A DNA stretch of 27,022 nt. Source: a virus. The stretch's first letter is position 1. The number at the start of each line of letters is the position of its first letter. Positions 11,983-20,548 of this stretch are shown in pieces. Under the pieces are notes generated by a model. The model searched no databases. It was given only the letters and a program-made list of their open reading frames with translations, and was not told where the DNA came from. The DNA lies in IMG/VR virus record IMGVR_UViG_3300044714_000006, positions 1-27,022 of that record; one strand, given 5' to 3'. A program made the translations under genes and the position numbers.

Positions 11983-12299
11983 AATTTGACCATCGAGCGA
12001 CCGGCGATAGAATCATATTGAATGCCACCCCTGAAAACATTACCGAGGGGGGTATCTTCATCCCCAGATGGGATAACAAGGAAAGCGATAGAGGAACTGT
12101 CGTTGCAGTGGGTCCGAATGTGGTTGATTCAAGAATCATTCCAGGAGTAGAGCTTATCTTCGGGCGTTTCGCCGCTACGCATTTCAAGGGTGATTCATTC
12201 GGATTCACCAAAGAATATGAATTCGTCGTCATCCGCGAAGAAGATGTGATGATGATTCTACAGCCTAAACTAGAGCTTAAATCAGTCGGTAATCATTAG
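11979..12299 (+). CDS. GroES-like co-chaperonin
   Basis: 106 residues from a TTG start with a strong AGGAGG site (11963-11968) and TTGA overlap. Beginning GDRIILNATPENITEGGIFI, then ESDRGTVVAVGP (Cpn10 beta-barrel core), PGVELIFGRFAATHF and a final EYEFVVIREEDVMMIL strand: the order of a Cpn10 fold. Phage GroES homologues (T4 gp31, RB49 CocO) replace host GroES so GroEL can fold the capsid protein. Placed just upstream of terminase and capsid genes, this suggests the same use here. No GroEL gene is visible. Confidence 0.85.
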   Translation: MKFDHRATGDRIILNATPENITEGGIFIPRWDNKESDRGTVVAVGPNVVDSRIIPGVELIFGRFAATHFKGDSFGFTKEYEFVVIREEDVMMILQPKLELKSVGNH

Positions 12300-12307
12300 G
12301 AGAAATC

Positions 12308-12874
12308 ATGTCCACACCTGAAGAACATATCGCAACATCTAAGCCAAAGCGCAAATATACGAAGCGCACAAAGGTTGACATGCCTTCTGCTACTTCTCCT
12401 ATTGTTCAGGCCGGTTCAGCCAATGCCCTTAAAGATGCCCTAAATGTTCCACGTGAAACATTTGAGCATAACTGCACCGTCCCTATCCGCAGTTTCATCA
12501 AAGAAGCCTTGAATGGTGACAAAATCAAGGATTACGAATACTGCCAGAATGAAGCTGCATGGGTTCCGACAATCCATCTTTATGGGTTACGTGATGACCC
12601 GGACCCCATCAATCCCAAACACTTGATTAAGACTCAGACGCATGTAAAGACCAAATTCCGTGCTTGTTGTGAGGAACATAAGGCCAAGATTGATGCCAAT
12701 GTGACTGTATTGGTTTCAGGACAGGAATTGGATAACCTTTCCGGTGAATATGCCCGACAGGGTTTCGGACGCGCAGATAAATCCAAGACCAAGATTACGT
12801 GGGAGAAATTCACCCCTCCCGATATTGCTTCAGATTCTGAACATTTGGAGGCTCTAAATGCCCAGCAAGTCTAA
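12308..12874 (+). CDS. Hypothetical protein with basic Lys/Arg-rich start
   Basis: 188 residues, TAGGAGAA site. The N-terminus is basic (SKPKRKYTKRTKVD), then a globular domain with Cys residues C56, C79, C118, C119 and H122 that might hold a metal (EHNCTVPI, YEYCQNEAAW, RACCEEHKA). The C-terminal part contains an acidic tail (PDIASDSEHLEAL). The gene overlaps the next start by 17 bases. No known family recognised. Confidence 0.62.
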   Translation: MSTPEEHIATSKPKRKYTKRTKVDMPSATSPIVQAGSANALKDALNVPRETFEHNCTVPIRSFIKEALNGDKIKDYEYCQNEAAWVPTIHLYGLRDDPDPINPKHLIKTQTHVKTKFRACCEEHKAKIDANVTVLVSGQELDNLSGEYARQGFGRADKSKTKITWEKFTPPDIASDSEHLEALNAQQV

Positions 12875-13082
12875 AGCGCAACATAACCTGATGGCTATGG
12901 TAGCGACCAACCCGCCAGCTTCTAAGCGCCTTGGAATCTCTCAGTCCGTAGGTAGAGAGTTCATGGAAGCCGATAAGGGCAAGCATTTCAGCAAGACCGT
13001 ATCCAAGCGCAAAGCTAACGATAAACTAGGCTATCAGGCGGATAAAGTCGCCGGGACTCCAGGTAGGCAGCCGGATTATTGA
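12858..13082 (+). CDS. DUF3008-like small phage protein
   Basis: 74 residues, beginning MPSKSKAQHNLMAMVATNPP, a start strongly reminiscent of the small phage proteins that begin 'MPxKSKAQ...' (DUF3008-like), followed by a basic body (SKTVSKRKANDK) and a polar tail. Ribosome site GGAGG lies about 10 bases upstream. Often found beside head genes. Family call from memory. Confidence 0.6.
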   Translation: MPSKSKAQHNLMAMVATNPPASKRLGISQSVGREFMEADKGKHFSKTVSKRKANDKLGYQADKVAGTPGRQPDY

Positions 13083-13357
13083 TGGATAAGCTTAGAATTG
13101 CTTTAGATTATGACGGTACATTTTTGGCAGACCCTGAGTTATGGGTCATCTTTACGCATATAGCTAGGAGCCGAGGCCATAATGTATTTATCCTTACTCG
13201 GAGACACAAATCCAATCGCCCGGTAGCCGAGGAAGGATTCTACGAAGTGATTTATTGTGAGGATAAAGACAAGATTCCAACTATGCAGCAGAAAGGCCAT
13301 GCTCCTGCGCATATTTATATCGATGATAGTCCTTGGGAATTAGCGAGGCCCATTTAA
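13082..13357 (+). CDS. Small HAD-like phosphatase protein
   Basis: 91 residues from the ATG (a TTG one codon earlier is possible). Residues 6-14 read ALDYDGTFL, with motif I DxDGT; T-R-R near HNVFILTRRH fits motif II; a conserved AHIYIDDSPW (motif IV, DD) is near the end. HAD enzymes use the first Asp as nucleophile to remove phosphate. At 91 residues the protein has a minimal core and lacks a cap domain, so substrate is unknown. Similar small proteins occur in phage DNA regions. Confidence 0.68.
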   Translation: MDKLRIALDYDGTFLADPELWVIFTHIARSRGHNVFILTRRHKSNRPVAEEGFYEVIYCEDKDKIPTMQQKGHAPAHIYIDDSPWELARPI

Positions 13358-13594
13358 ATGGCAGCCCGTATTACAACTAGACAAGCCGATAAAGTTAAAT
13401 CTGCAATCCAGACAGGATTGATAGTAAAACGCTTGCAGGAACATATGCTTGGGGATTTGCAACTGACTCGCAGTCAGATAGATGCAGCTAAGATTCTATT
13501 AGGTAAGACCATGCCTGATTTAGCCAAGACCACATTGACCGGCGAGGAGGGTGGGCCTATTCAGATAGAGCGCACCATTAAGCTCGTTGGATGA
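13358..13594 (+). CDS. Putative terminase small subunit
   Basis: 78 residues: MAARITTRQADKVKSAIQTG, then LIVKRLQEHMLGDLQLTRSQ, then AAKILLGKTMPDL. This is the short 'small terminase' type seen just upstream of large terminase genes in many podoviruses: a helix-turn-helix-like helical domain followed by an acidic tail (GEEGGPIQIERTI). It would recognise the packaging site. It lacks a gap to the next gene (the TerL start overlaps its end by 8 bases). Confidence 0.65.
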   Translation: MAARITTRQADKVKSAIQTGLIVKRLQEHMLGDLQLTRSQIDAAKILLGKTMPDLAKTTLTGEEGGPIQIERTIKLVG

Positions 13595-14927
13595 GATAAA
13601 CACAGAGATACCTCGTATATTTGGCGACTTGCTTAAGCCTGCTCGTTACAAAATCTATTATGGCGGTAGGGGTGGGGCCAAGTCTTGGAACTTCGCCCGT
13701 GTATTGCTTGAAATGGCATGGCAGAAACCTTTACAGGTCTTATGCGCTCGTGAAGTACAGAAATCCATTAAGGAATCCGTCTATAACCTGCTCAAAACAC
13801 AGATTGAGCAACTTGGGCTTGGTTATCACTACGAAGTCCTGACCAATGAGATACGCGGTAAGAACGGTTCCCGCTTCATATTTGAAGGGCTCAAGGATAA
13901 TACGGTAGAGAATATCAAGTCCTTCGAGAATACGGATATATGCTGGATTGAGGAGGCTAACGCTGTTTCTGATAGCTCATGGGAAATCCTTATACCGACT
14001 ATCCGTAAGAAGGGCTCTGAGATATGGATTACCTTCAATCCACGCCTAGAATTTGATGCTACTTATCAACGTTTCATAAAAGACCCTCCGCCAAATGCGA
14101 TAGTCAAGAAAGTATCTTGGCGTGATAACCCATTCTTTACCGATGAGATGCGGTTTGAGATGGAGCGGCTTAAGGCAACTAACCTTGAGTCATATCTCCA
14201 TGTATGGGAGGGGGAGCTTAAGACCATCGCTGAAGGCGCTATCTATGCCAAGCAGATTAATGATGCTAGGCATGCGGGCCGTATCTGCGCTATCCCGGTA
14301 GAAAACTCAGTCTTGGTAAATACCTTCTGGGACTTGGGCAAGAATGACGCTACCGCTATTTGGTGGCATCAAGGCATAGGCCCGCAGAACCGCTTTATTG
14401 ATTACTACGAGAATCGCGGTTTAGAACTTGAAGACTATATCCGAGTAGTAAAGGGGATGGTCCCTGAGAGCGATATGCAGCGTCTCAAAGTCACCAAAGA
14501 AGACAATAAGCGCCGCGAACGCTATATGTATCAGAGGCATTATCTCCCGCACGATGTGGAGGCTCAGATACTTGGAATGCCTAAAACACGTTACCGCCAA
14601 CTTCTAGATGCTGATATTAAACCCATCAAAGTTGTGGAACGTGTAAGAGTGTTAGAAGAAGGCATTGAATCCATGCGCCGGGCATTCCCGACCTGTTGGT
14701 TTGATGAGCAGCGATGCAAGGATGGTATAGCCGCGCTATCAAACTATGCTTGGGAATACGATGAGGAAAAGAATGTCTATAGCCGCCTGCCTATCCACAA
14801 TTGGGCTTCACATGGTAGCGATGCTTTACGACAGTTTGCCCAAGCTTATACAATGACAAAACCAGCTAATGATGATGGTTACAGAGCAAGACGCACCCGA
14901 ACCAATAAGAGCTTCATGTCAGCATGA
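13587..14927 (+). CDS. terL: Terminase large subunit
   Basis: 446 residues. TTG start overlapping the previous gene is chosen since the next in-frame Met is after the Walker A motif. Walker A GGRGGAKS (26-33), Walker B DICWIEE (117-123), coupling motif WITFNPR (147-153). The nuclease part has D249 in [10 protein letters not shown]323 in PHDVEA and D412 in HGSDALRQ as likely metal ligands. It is the PBSX/Sf6-type terminase (Terminase_3) that cuts concatemers and pumps DNA into the capsid through the portal. No motif is missing. The end overlaps the portal start. Confidence 0.95.
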   Translation: MDEINTEIPRIFGDLLKPARYKIYYGGRGGAKSWNFARVLLEMAWQKPLQVLCAREVQKSIKESVYNLLKTQIEQLGLGYHYEVLTNEIRGKNGSRFIFEGLKDNTVENIKSFENTDICWIEEANAVSDSSWEILIPTIRKKGSEIWITFNPRLEFDATYQRFIKDPPPNAIVKKVSWRDNPFFTDEMRFEMERLKATNLESYLHVWEGELKTIAEGAIYAKQINDARHAGRICAIPVENSVLVNTFWDLGKNDATAIWWHQGIGPQNRFIDYYENRGLELEDYIRVVKGMVPESDMQRLKVTKEDNKRRERYMYQRHYLPHDVEAQILGMPKTRYRQLLDADIKPIKVVERVRVLEEGIESMRRAFPTCWFDEQRCKDGIAALSNYAWEYDEEKNVYSRLPIHNWASHGSDALRQFAQAYTMTKPANDDGYRARRTRTNKSFMSA

Positions 14928-17128
14928 GTGAAATGACGATAACCAAAGCGCTGAATTGCCTCTCGCAAGCCGTATCCTCACGTAAGGATTGGCGTAAAGA
15001 GGCTAGGGAGAGCTTTGAGTTTGTCGCCGGTCATCAGTGGTCTCCAGAAGACAAATCTGTCATGGAGAACTCTACTCGTCCCTACGTGACGTTTAACGAG
15101 ATTGGGCCTATTGCCGATGCTATCGCAGGGCATGAAGTAGCTAACCGCCAGGAAGTAAGTTATCTGCCCAGGCATGTAGGCTCTGCGGGTGTAAACGAAG
15201 TCCTTACGGGTGCTGCGGAATGGATACGTGAGGAATGCGATGCAGAGCATGAGGAATCGGCTGCGTTCTACGATGCTACTGTTTGTGGTGAAGGATGGAC
15301 AGATACCGAAATTGACTACGACCAGGATTTAGACGGTCGTATAGAAATATGCAAGGTCAATCCCTTGGAAATGGATGTAGACCCTCTAGCTCATAAGAAG
15401 AATTATGCCGATGCGAAGTGGATATGTCGTACCAAGATTTACGATAGGGAAGATGCTAAAGAACTGTGGCCCGATAGGCAGTTTAAATCTGCTGGGCAAT
15501 CCAGGGATAGCAATGCGCCGGTAGACGTTATCGCTGCTGCATTCTATATCTCAGACTCTGGCGCTGACGGGCGAAACGACCATGAATACCTCGATAAGGT
15601 CTTGATACATGACTTCCAATGGTGGGAACACAAACCGGTCTATCGTATCCCCGCGAAACTCATCCCGCCTCAGCTTGGATATTTGATTATCCATGGCTAT
15701 AGCATGGAACAAGCTGCAACAGCTAATGCTCCCCTTGAAGACGAGCCTTTGCTTGAGCCGAAAGACCTCACACCTGATTCCAATGGCCTGATTACCCTTG
15801 ATTCAGACCAATGGAATAAGGTTAAAGACATTCTCAGGCACATTAAGCCTTTGAAACAGAAGCGCCGTTGTTACTATCGGATGTACTTTTCCGGCGAAGA
15901 AGAACTTGAGACCAAGGAAACGCCTACAGGTTATTCCTTTACCTACGAAGCCATTACGGCGAAATATGACCGCAAAGAGCATTGCTGGTATGGAATAGTC
16001 AGGGGAATGAAAGACCCCCAGAAATGGGAAAATAAGTTTTTCAGTTCGTCCCTAGAGACTCTTGCGACTAGCGGTAAGGGCGGTCTGTTAGTTGAACCTG
16101 ATGCTTTTGTAGACCAACGACAGGCCGAAGAGGATTGGGCCGACCCTTCAAAGAATGTGTTTGTTACTGAAGGCGCTATAGTCGGGCAGAAAATACTCCC
16201 ACGCCCATCTAGCTCTCCTCCGGCTCAAATCTTCACTCTCATGCAGATGGCTAGAGAAGGCATTAAGAATACTGGCGGCGTAAACCCCGAAGTAATGGGT
16301 CTATCACAAGCTTTAGACCCCTCTGGAGTCATGGAGGAAGGCCGTAAACAGGCTGGGCTCAATATGCTCAGCTATCTGTTCGATGCTCTCAGACTCTATC
16401 GTAAGCGGTCTGGACGTACTCTCTTGATGATGATTAAGAAATTCATCCCCGAAGGCCGTTTAGTAAGAGTTGCAGGACCGGAAGGCGCTCAATATGTGCC
16501 TTTGGCCTATAGCGATATGACAAGTGAATACGATGTGATTGTGGATGAAGCTCCTACTGCTCCAGACGTAAAACAACGTGTATGGGATAACTTCATAAAA
16601 GTGACTGAGACTCTTCCTCCTGGGTCTATGCCTCCGCAAGCCATGATGCTATTCATGGACTATGCACCTTTCCCTGCTGCTTTGGTCCAGAAACTCAAGC
16701 AAATGAGTCAACAGATGGCTTCCCAGCCCCCGCCACCTAATCCGATGTTACAAGCCAAGGTTCAGGAAACGCAGGCCAATGCTCAGTTGAAAGGTGCCCA
16801 GGCGCAGAATCTACAGGTTCAGGGACAACAGGATATGGTCATTGCTCAGACTGAACAGCAGACGGAGAAGATTAGAGCTGCGGCTGAATTGGCGACTGCT
16901 CAGGCTAAGATTGAACAGGTCAGAGCCGAACAACCCGCCCATCAAGCCAAGGCTATAGCGGGGGTTGCTGGGGCTGTAGCCGATATTCATTCGGCTCATG
17001 CACAAACAGTCCAAGCTCATACCCAAGCTGCTCTAGCACCACACCAATTGGCTCAGGCAGAGCAAAAGACTCAACAGGGCCATATAGCTTTACAGACAGC
17101 GATGCAACCCAAACCGGAGAAACCGTAA
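14924..17128 (+). CDS. Portal protein, P22-like
   Basis: 734 residues. Start ATG overlaps the TerL stop. The first 60 residues ([18 protein letters not shown], then [16 protein letters not shown] with [16 protein letters not shown]) are the P22-type portal signature. The middle portion contains crown and stem regions, GVNPEVMGL and IEESMEEGRKQ-like helices (310-480). From about 590 to 734 the chain is Gln/Ala-rich coiled coil and extends well past the usual core, a barrel-like tail. The portal dodecamer is the DNA channel, nucleates the capsid and docks the terminase. Confidence 0.92.
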   Translation: MSEMTITKALNCLSQAVSSRKDWRKEARESFEFVAGHQWSPEDKSVMENSTRPYVTFNEIGPIADAIAGHEVANRQEVSYLPRHVGSAGVNEVLTGAAEWIREECDAEHEESAAFYDATVCGEGWTDTEIDYDQDLDGRIEICKVNPLEMDVDPLAHKKNYADAKWICRTKIYDREDAKELWPDRQFKSAGQSRDSNAPVDVIAAAFYISDSGADGRNDHEYLDKVLIHDFQWWEHKPVYRIPAKLIPPQLGYLIIHGYSMEQAATANAPLEDEPLLEPKDLTPDSNGLITLDSDQWNKVKDILRHIKPLKQKRRCYYRMYFSGEEELETKETPTGYSFTYEAITAKYDRKEHCWYGIVRGMKDPQKWENKFFSSSLETLATSGKGGLLVEPDAFVDQRQAEEDWADPSKNVFVTEGAIVGQKILPRPSSSPPAQIFTLMQMAREGIKNTGGVNPEVMGLSQALDPSGVMEEGRKQAGLNMLSYLFDALRLYRKRSGRTLLMMIKKFIPEGRLVRVAGPEGAQYVPLAYSDMTSEYDVIVDEAPTAPDVKQRVWDNFIKVTETLPPGSMPPQAMMLFMDYAPFPAALVQKLKQMSQQMASQPPPPNPMLQAKVQETQANAQLKGAQAQNLQVQGQQDMVIAQTEQQTEKIRAAAELATAQAKIEQVRAEQPAHQAKAIAGVAGAVADIHSAHAQTVQAHTQAALAPHQLAQAEQKTQQGHIALQTAMQPKPEKP

Positions 17129-18148
17129 ATGCCCACTCCCCAGCTTAGTAAGGCCGAATCCGAGTTCTTTAGTTCCGGCGGTACCGTTGTGGCCGAAAGC
17201 CTTAAGGAAGGACTGCCTGCTGCTCCGGAACAGCCTGTAAAGGGCAATAACGAGGTTCCACATGAAACCTCAGTTGAGAAACAGCCTGAAAAACAAGCTG
17301 TAACCAACGAATCTGAAACGAAAACTCCGGAAGAGATAGCCAAGGCAAATGCCGATGCTACTAAGGCGCGGCAGAAACTCCTCGCAGACCTTGGCGCGGT
17401 TCCCTTGGAAGCCCTTCAAGAAGCACGTAATGAAGGCAAACTTACAAAACAGGAACTTGCAAGCCTAAAGCAGCGTCTAGAGCAGGTCGAACCTCTTTTA
17501 CAGCAGTTGAAGCCCCAACAGGCTCCTGCTGAACAGAATCCCTATGACCAAAATACCCAGCCTGCCGAATATAAGCAGTATCAGGAATGGATTGAAACAA
17601 AGCAGGCGGCTAAAGAGTTCAAGGAATATAAGCAGAAAAATGAACAATTAGCCCAAGCCAATGCTCAGACCCAGCAAATCCTGTCTTGGAATTCTACCCA
17701 AGAGGCTGAGTTCAAGAAAACCAATCCTGACTTTGATGAAGCCCTTAAATTCGCTTCTGCCGCTAGGGATGCTGAATTGCAGGCTACCCTTCCTTGGCTA
17801 ACTGAGGCTGAAAGACAGCAGGCAGTCTTATCTGATAGAGCCCAGATTATCCAAGCCGCTGCTCTAAGAACTATGCAGGGTATCCCTACGAACCCGGCTG
17901 AATTGGTCTTTAGCTATGCCAAGGCCAGGGGATATAAGACGGCTGCTCCCGCTCCAGCGGTGGATAAAACGACTGCTGCTCTTGAGAAAATAGCCGCCGG
18001 GCAGGCTGCCTCTGGTGGTTTAAATGGTGGTGCCGCTCCAAAGGGCGAAATCACCCCCCAAGATTTGGCTACCCGCAAAGTGAATCCTTTGGACCCTGAG
18101 AGTGTAAAAGCCTGGGAACGGGATTGGAAAAAGGCCATGCGGGGTTGA
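17129..18148 (+). CDS. Capsid scaffolding-like protein
   Basis: 339 residues, starting right after the portal stop. Glu/Gln/Lys/Ala-rich with long helices (KQELASLKQRLEQVEPLLQQ, QAAKEFKEYKQKNEQLAQ), few hydrophobics, and a short basic C-terminus (RDWKKAMRG) that in other scaffolds docks the capsid protein. Position between portal and major capsid, composition and length are those of a scaffolding protein. It would guide procapsid assembly and leave before packaging. The -35 of the next gene's promoter overlaps its last codons. Confidence 0.75.
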   Translation: MPTPQLSKAESEFFSSGGTVVAESLKEGLPAAPEQPVKGNNEVPHETSVEKQPEKQAVTNESETKTPEEIAKANADATKARQKLLADLGAVPLEALQEARNEGKLTKQELASLKQRLEQVEPLLQQLKPQQAPAEQNPYDQNTQPAEYKQYQEWIETKQAAKEFKEYKQKNEQLAQANAQTQQILSWNSTQEAEFKKTNPDFDEALKFASAARDAELQATLPWLTEAERQQAVLSDRAQIIQAAALRTMQGIPTNPAELVFSYAKARGYKTAAPAPAVDKTTAALEKIAAGQAASGGLNGGAAPKGEITPQDLATRKVNPLDPESVKAWERDWKKAMRG

Positions 18149-18173
18149 ACCCCATTTAGATTTAGTCTATATT
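18145..18173 (+). promoter_or_regulatory. Candidate promoter for the capsid gene
   Basis: TTGAAC (18145-18150) and TATATT (18168-18173) with a 17-base spacer. Predicted start near 18180, leaving a leader of about 115 bases before the capsid ATG. A GGGGT/ACCCC hairpin (18141-18153, loop TGA, the scaffold stop) lies on the -35. Confidence 0.5.
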
Positions 18174-18179
18174 TGGCAT

Positions 18180-18296
18180 AACCCAGCTATGGGGCAAATA
18201 GCACCTCGGTCTCCCTTCCGTTAAAGGGCTGTTCGGCTTCTCGTCGTTAATGAGTAACCGCCTTCGGGCATTTATTTATTAACAGGAGACGCCACA
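18180..18296 (+). promoter_or_regulatory. Capsid mRNA leader with small hairpins
   Basis: No gene. Contains hairpins CCCA/TGGG (18182-18185/18190-18193), CCCTT/AAGGG (18213-18217/18224-18228) and GCC-TTCG-GGC (18260-18269, a stable UUCG loop) followed by an A/T-rich stretch. The AGGAG site is 18284-18288, spaced well before the ATG at 18297. Together they may stabilise the capsid message. Confidence 0.4.
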
Positions 18297-19361
18297 ATGG
18301 CTCAGACTAACTTTACAGTGAACGACCCGCTGTGCGTAAAGCTGTATGCAAAGCAGCTTGCCGTGCAGGCCATCCAGCAGACTTGGTTCGGGAAGTTCAT
18401 TGACGAAGAAGGCAACTCGGTCCTTCAGATGCTGGACAATACCGAGAAATCCGCCGGTGATACCATCAATGTCGGCCTCCGTACCCAGCTTTCAGGCACG
18501 GGTGTGCAGGGTGATGGTACCTTGCAGGGGCAGGAAGAGGCCCTGACGATTTACAGCGACAAGTTGCTGATTGACCAGCTCCGTAACGCTGTGAACGTAG
18601 GTGGTCGCATGACCCAGCAGAGAGTTCCTTTTGAGCTTCGTGAAGAGGCACGGCTGGGACTACAGGACTGGTATGCAGCCCGCTTTGATACGGCATTCTT
18701 CAACCAGCTCTGCGGTAATACGGTCCAGACTGACACGCGATATACCGGCAACAATGCCACTATCGCGCCGACCTCTGGCTATATCACTCTGCCTTCTGGT
18801 GTTGCGGCTGAAACCAACCTCGGTTCCACCAATACCTTTACCGTGACCTTGATTGATACCGCTGTAGAACGGGCAATCCTGGGTATTTCAAGCAATCCAA
18901 TCATGCGGCCCATCAAAGTGGATGGAACCGATATGTTTGTGTGTTTGATGCACCCTTCACAGGTCACTGATATGAGACAGTCCACCACGACCGGCGGTTT
19001 CTTGGACATTCAGAAACAGGCTGCGACGGGTGGTGAGGTCTCGAACAACCCTATCTTCACGGGTGCTTTGGGTGTCTATAACCAGACCGTGATTCACAGG
19101 GCTGCGCGTTGCACCCAGACCATTACGTCAGGTGCATTCAATGCTTCCACTCGCAGAGCCGTATTCGCTGGCGCTCAGGCCGGGGTAATCGGTTTCGGTC
19201 GAGGAGATGGTGCAGAACAATTCACCTGGGTTGAGGAGCTTTTCGATTACGGCAACATCCTTGGGGTGTCTGCGGGGTCCATCTTCGGTATCAAGAAGCT
19301 GGTGTTCAACAGTGCTGACTTCGCTACGCAGATTATCTCTTCGTATGCGGCAGCTCACTAA
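18297..19361 (+). CDS. Major capsid protein, N4gp56 type
   Basis: 354 residues, strong AGGAG site. The segment GDTINVGLRTQLSGTGVQGD, then a conserved IDQLRNAVNVGGRMTQQRVP, matches the N4gp56 family of major capsid proteins (HK97 fold, no propeptide). Later parts carry long beta hairpins (IMRPIKVDGTDMFVCLMHP) and a C-terminal segment with GNILGVSAGSIFGIKKLVF. It forms the icosahedral shell. Its own promoter and leader upstream fit high expression. It is the most highly expressed gene by expectation, with typical GC-rich third positions in this region. Confidence 0.92.
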   Translation: MAQTNFTVNDPLCVKLYAKQLAVQAIQQTWFGKFIDEEGNSVLQMLDNTEKSAGDTINVGLRTQLSGTGVQGDGTLQGQEEALTIYSDKLLIDQLRNAVNVGGRMTQQRVPFELREEARLGLQDWYAARFDTAFFNQLCGNTVQTDTRYTGNNATIAPTSGYITLPSGVAAETNLGSTNTFTVTLIDTAVERAILGISSNPIMRPIKVDGTDMFVCLMHPSQVTDMRQSTTTGGFLDIQKQAATGGEVSNNPIFTGALGVYNQTVIHRAARCTQTITSGAFNASTRRAVFAGAQAGVIGFGRGDGAEQFTWVEELFDYGNILGVSAGSIFGIKKLVFNSADFATQIISSYAAAH

Positions 19362-19372
19362 GGAGAAGTGTC

Positions 19373-19834
19373 ATGGTTGCAACTTACACTAGCTCTCAGG
19401 CTTCCCTGGCAAGCCAGAATACGGGTAATTCCGTCGGTGCTTCCTTCTATTGCACCGGCTCGATTTCCCTTACCACTGCCTTGACAGCGAATGACCTCGT
19501 ACTCCTGACCAATATCCCTAACGGATATATGGTCATGGATGTGGTAATCGATACGGATGCTTTGGACTCAGGTGCCTCAGCAGGTCTTCGACTTGCAGTA
19601 GGCGAAGCGGCTACGCCGACTCGATTCATAACCAGTGCAAATACTGGTGCTGGCGGTAACCAGCATATGAACGTGCCGGCGGGCCTGTTGTATTCCTATA
19701 CAGTCCAGACCTCAGCAGGTAACCCCGGCTTCACTACGATTCTAGCTAAATGCACCACTGCCGCTTCCACTTGGGTGAACGGCACGATGCGTCTGGCTAT
19801 CGAATTGCAGACGGGCGAGACTAACTTCACTTGA
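19373..19834 (+). CDS. Capsid-associated small structural protein
   Basis: 153 residues, AAGGAG site upstream. Thr, Ala and Ser-rich beta protein (SISLTTALTANDLVLLTNIP, GLRLAVGEAATPTRFITSA, TMRLAIELQTGETNF) directly behind the major capsid gene. The position and composition fit a head decoration or capsid-associated protein; no enzymatic motif is seen. It is followed by a 45-base gap with a TAGGAGA site. Confidence 0.65.
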   Translation: MVATYTSSQASLASQNTGNSVGASFYCTGSISLTTALTANDLVLLTNIPNGYMVMDVVIDTDALDSGASAGLRLAVGEAATPTRFITSANTGAGGNQHMNVPAGLLYSYTVQTSAGNPGFTTILAKCTTAASTWVNGTMRLAIELQTGETNFT

Positions 19835-19879
19835 TTAAGATGGGCGGGGGGTGACTAACCGCTCTTTTAGGAGACATTC

Positions 19880-20548
19880 ATGAGTTCTAATGCTGATGCA
19901 AACCAAAATATGAGTGTCGGCGTCGGGGCTGCGCTTGTCACCTACGATGCTATCGCTAAACAGTGGGTAGGGAATGTAGCAGCGCCGGGTAATCAGACTG
20001 GCATTTTAAACGCCCAACTGGTCAGTACCGATGGTTTTAAACCTACTTATGGCTTTGCTATCTCGGCTTTCGCTCCAGTAGCAACTCCTACCTGTTTCGT
20101 GCTTATTCAGGGTTCTGCAAGCAAGACAGGCCGTATTAAACATCTAAAGATTCAAGGTGCGGCTACGGCTAATGGAGCAATGGTTTATCAGATTTCCAGA
20201 TGGTCTACGGCAGGAACTAAAGGTTCTGCTGTACTTGCTGGCGTTACTGCCGTTCCTTTCGATGTTACGAACGATACCGGCGCGACCTGTGTAGTTTCTA
20301 CCGTAGGAACGAATAACTATACGACCCAGGGAACTGGTAATGGGACACTCTTAGCTGCTGGGCGCATACCGATGCCGGCTATTACTACTGGTGGCTCTGA
20401 TACTTATGTTTCCTACGATTTCCCCACTACGAAAGCATGGCTTTTGAGAGGAACTAGCGATTTCATAGCTATCTCAGGAGGCGGCTCTGCCGTTCCTGCT
20501 GGTGGTGTTATAGACCTGGAAGTCTTCATCGAAGAAGATAACAGCTAA
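19880..20548 (+). CDS. Beta-rich structural protein
   Basis: 222 residues, TAGGAGACATTC before the ATG. Almost entirely beta (FVLIQGSASKTGRIKHLKIQ, TYVSYDFPTTKAWLLR) and low in Cys. Overlaps the next ATG by one base. It lies between head proteins and the head-tail adaptor, so it is probably a head completion or virion surface protein. No family I recognise. Confidence 0.62.
   Translation: MSSNADANQNMSVGVGAALVTYDAIAKQWVGNVAAPGNQTGILNAQLVSTDGFKPTYGFAISAFAPVATPTCFVLIQGSASKTGRIKHLKIQGAATANGAMVYQISRWSTAGTKGSAVLAGVTAVPFDVTNDTGATCVVSTVGTNNYTTQGTGNGTLLAAGRIPMPAITTGGSDTYVSYDFPTTKAWLLRGTSDFIAISGGGSAVPAGGVIDLEVFIEEDNS

Noticed and set aside
13079-13081. TTG as start of the HAD-like gene
   Set aside because: The ATG one codon later (TGATG with the previous stop) is a more usual start; the difference is one residue.
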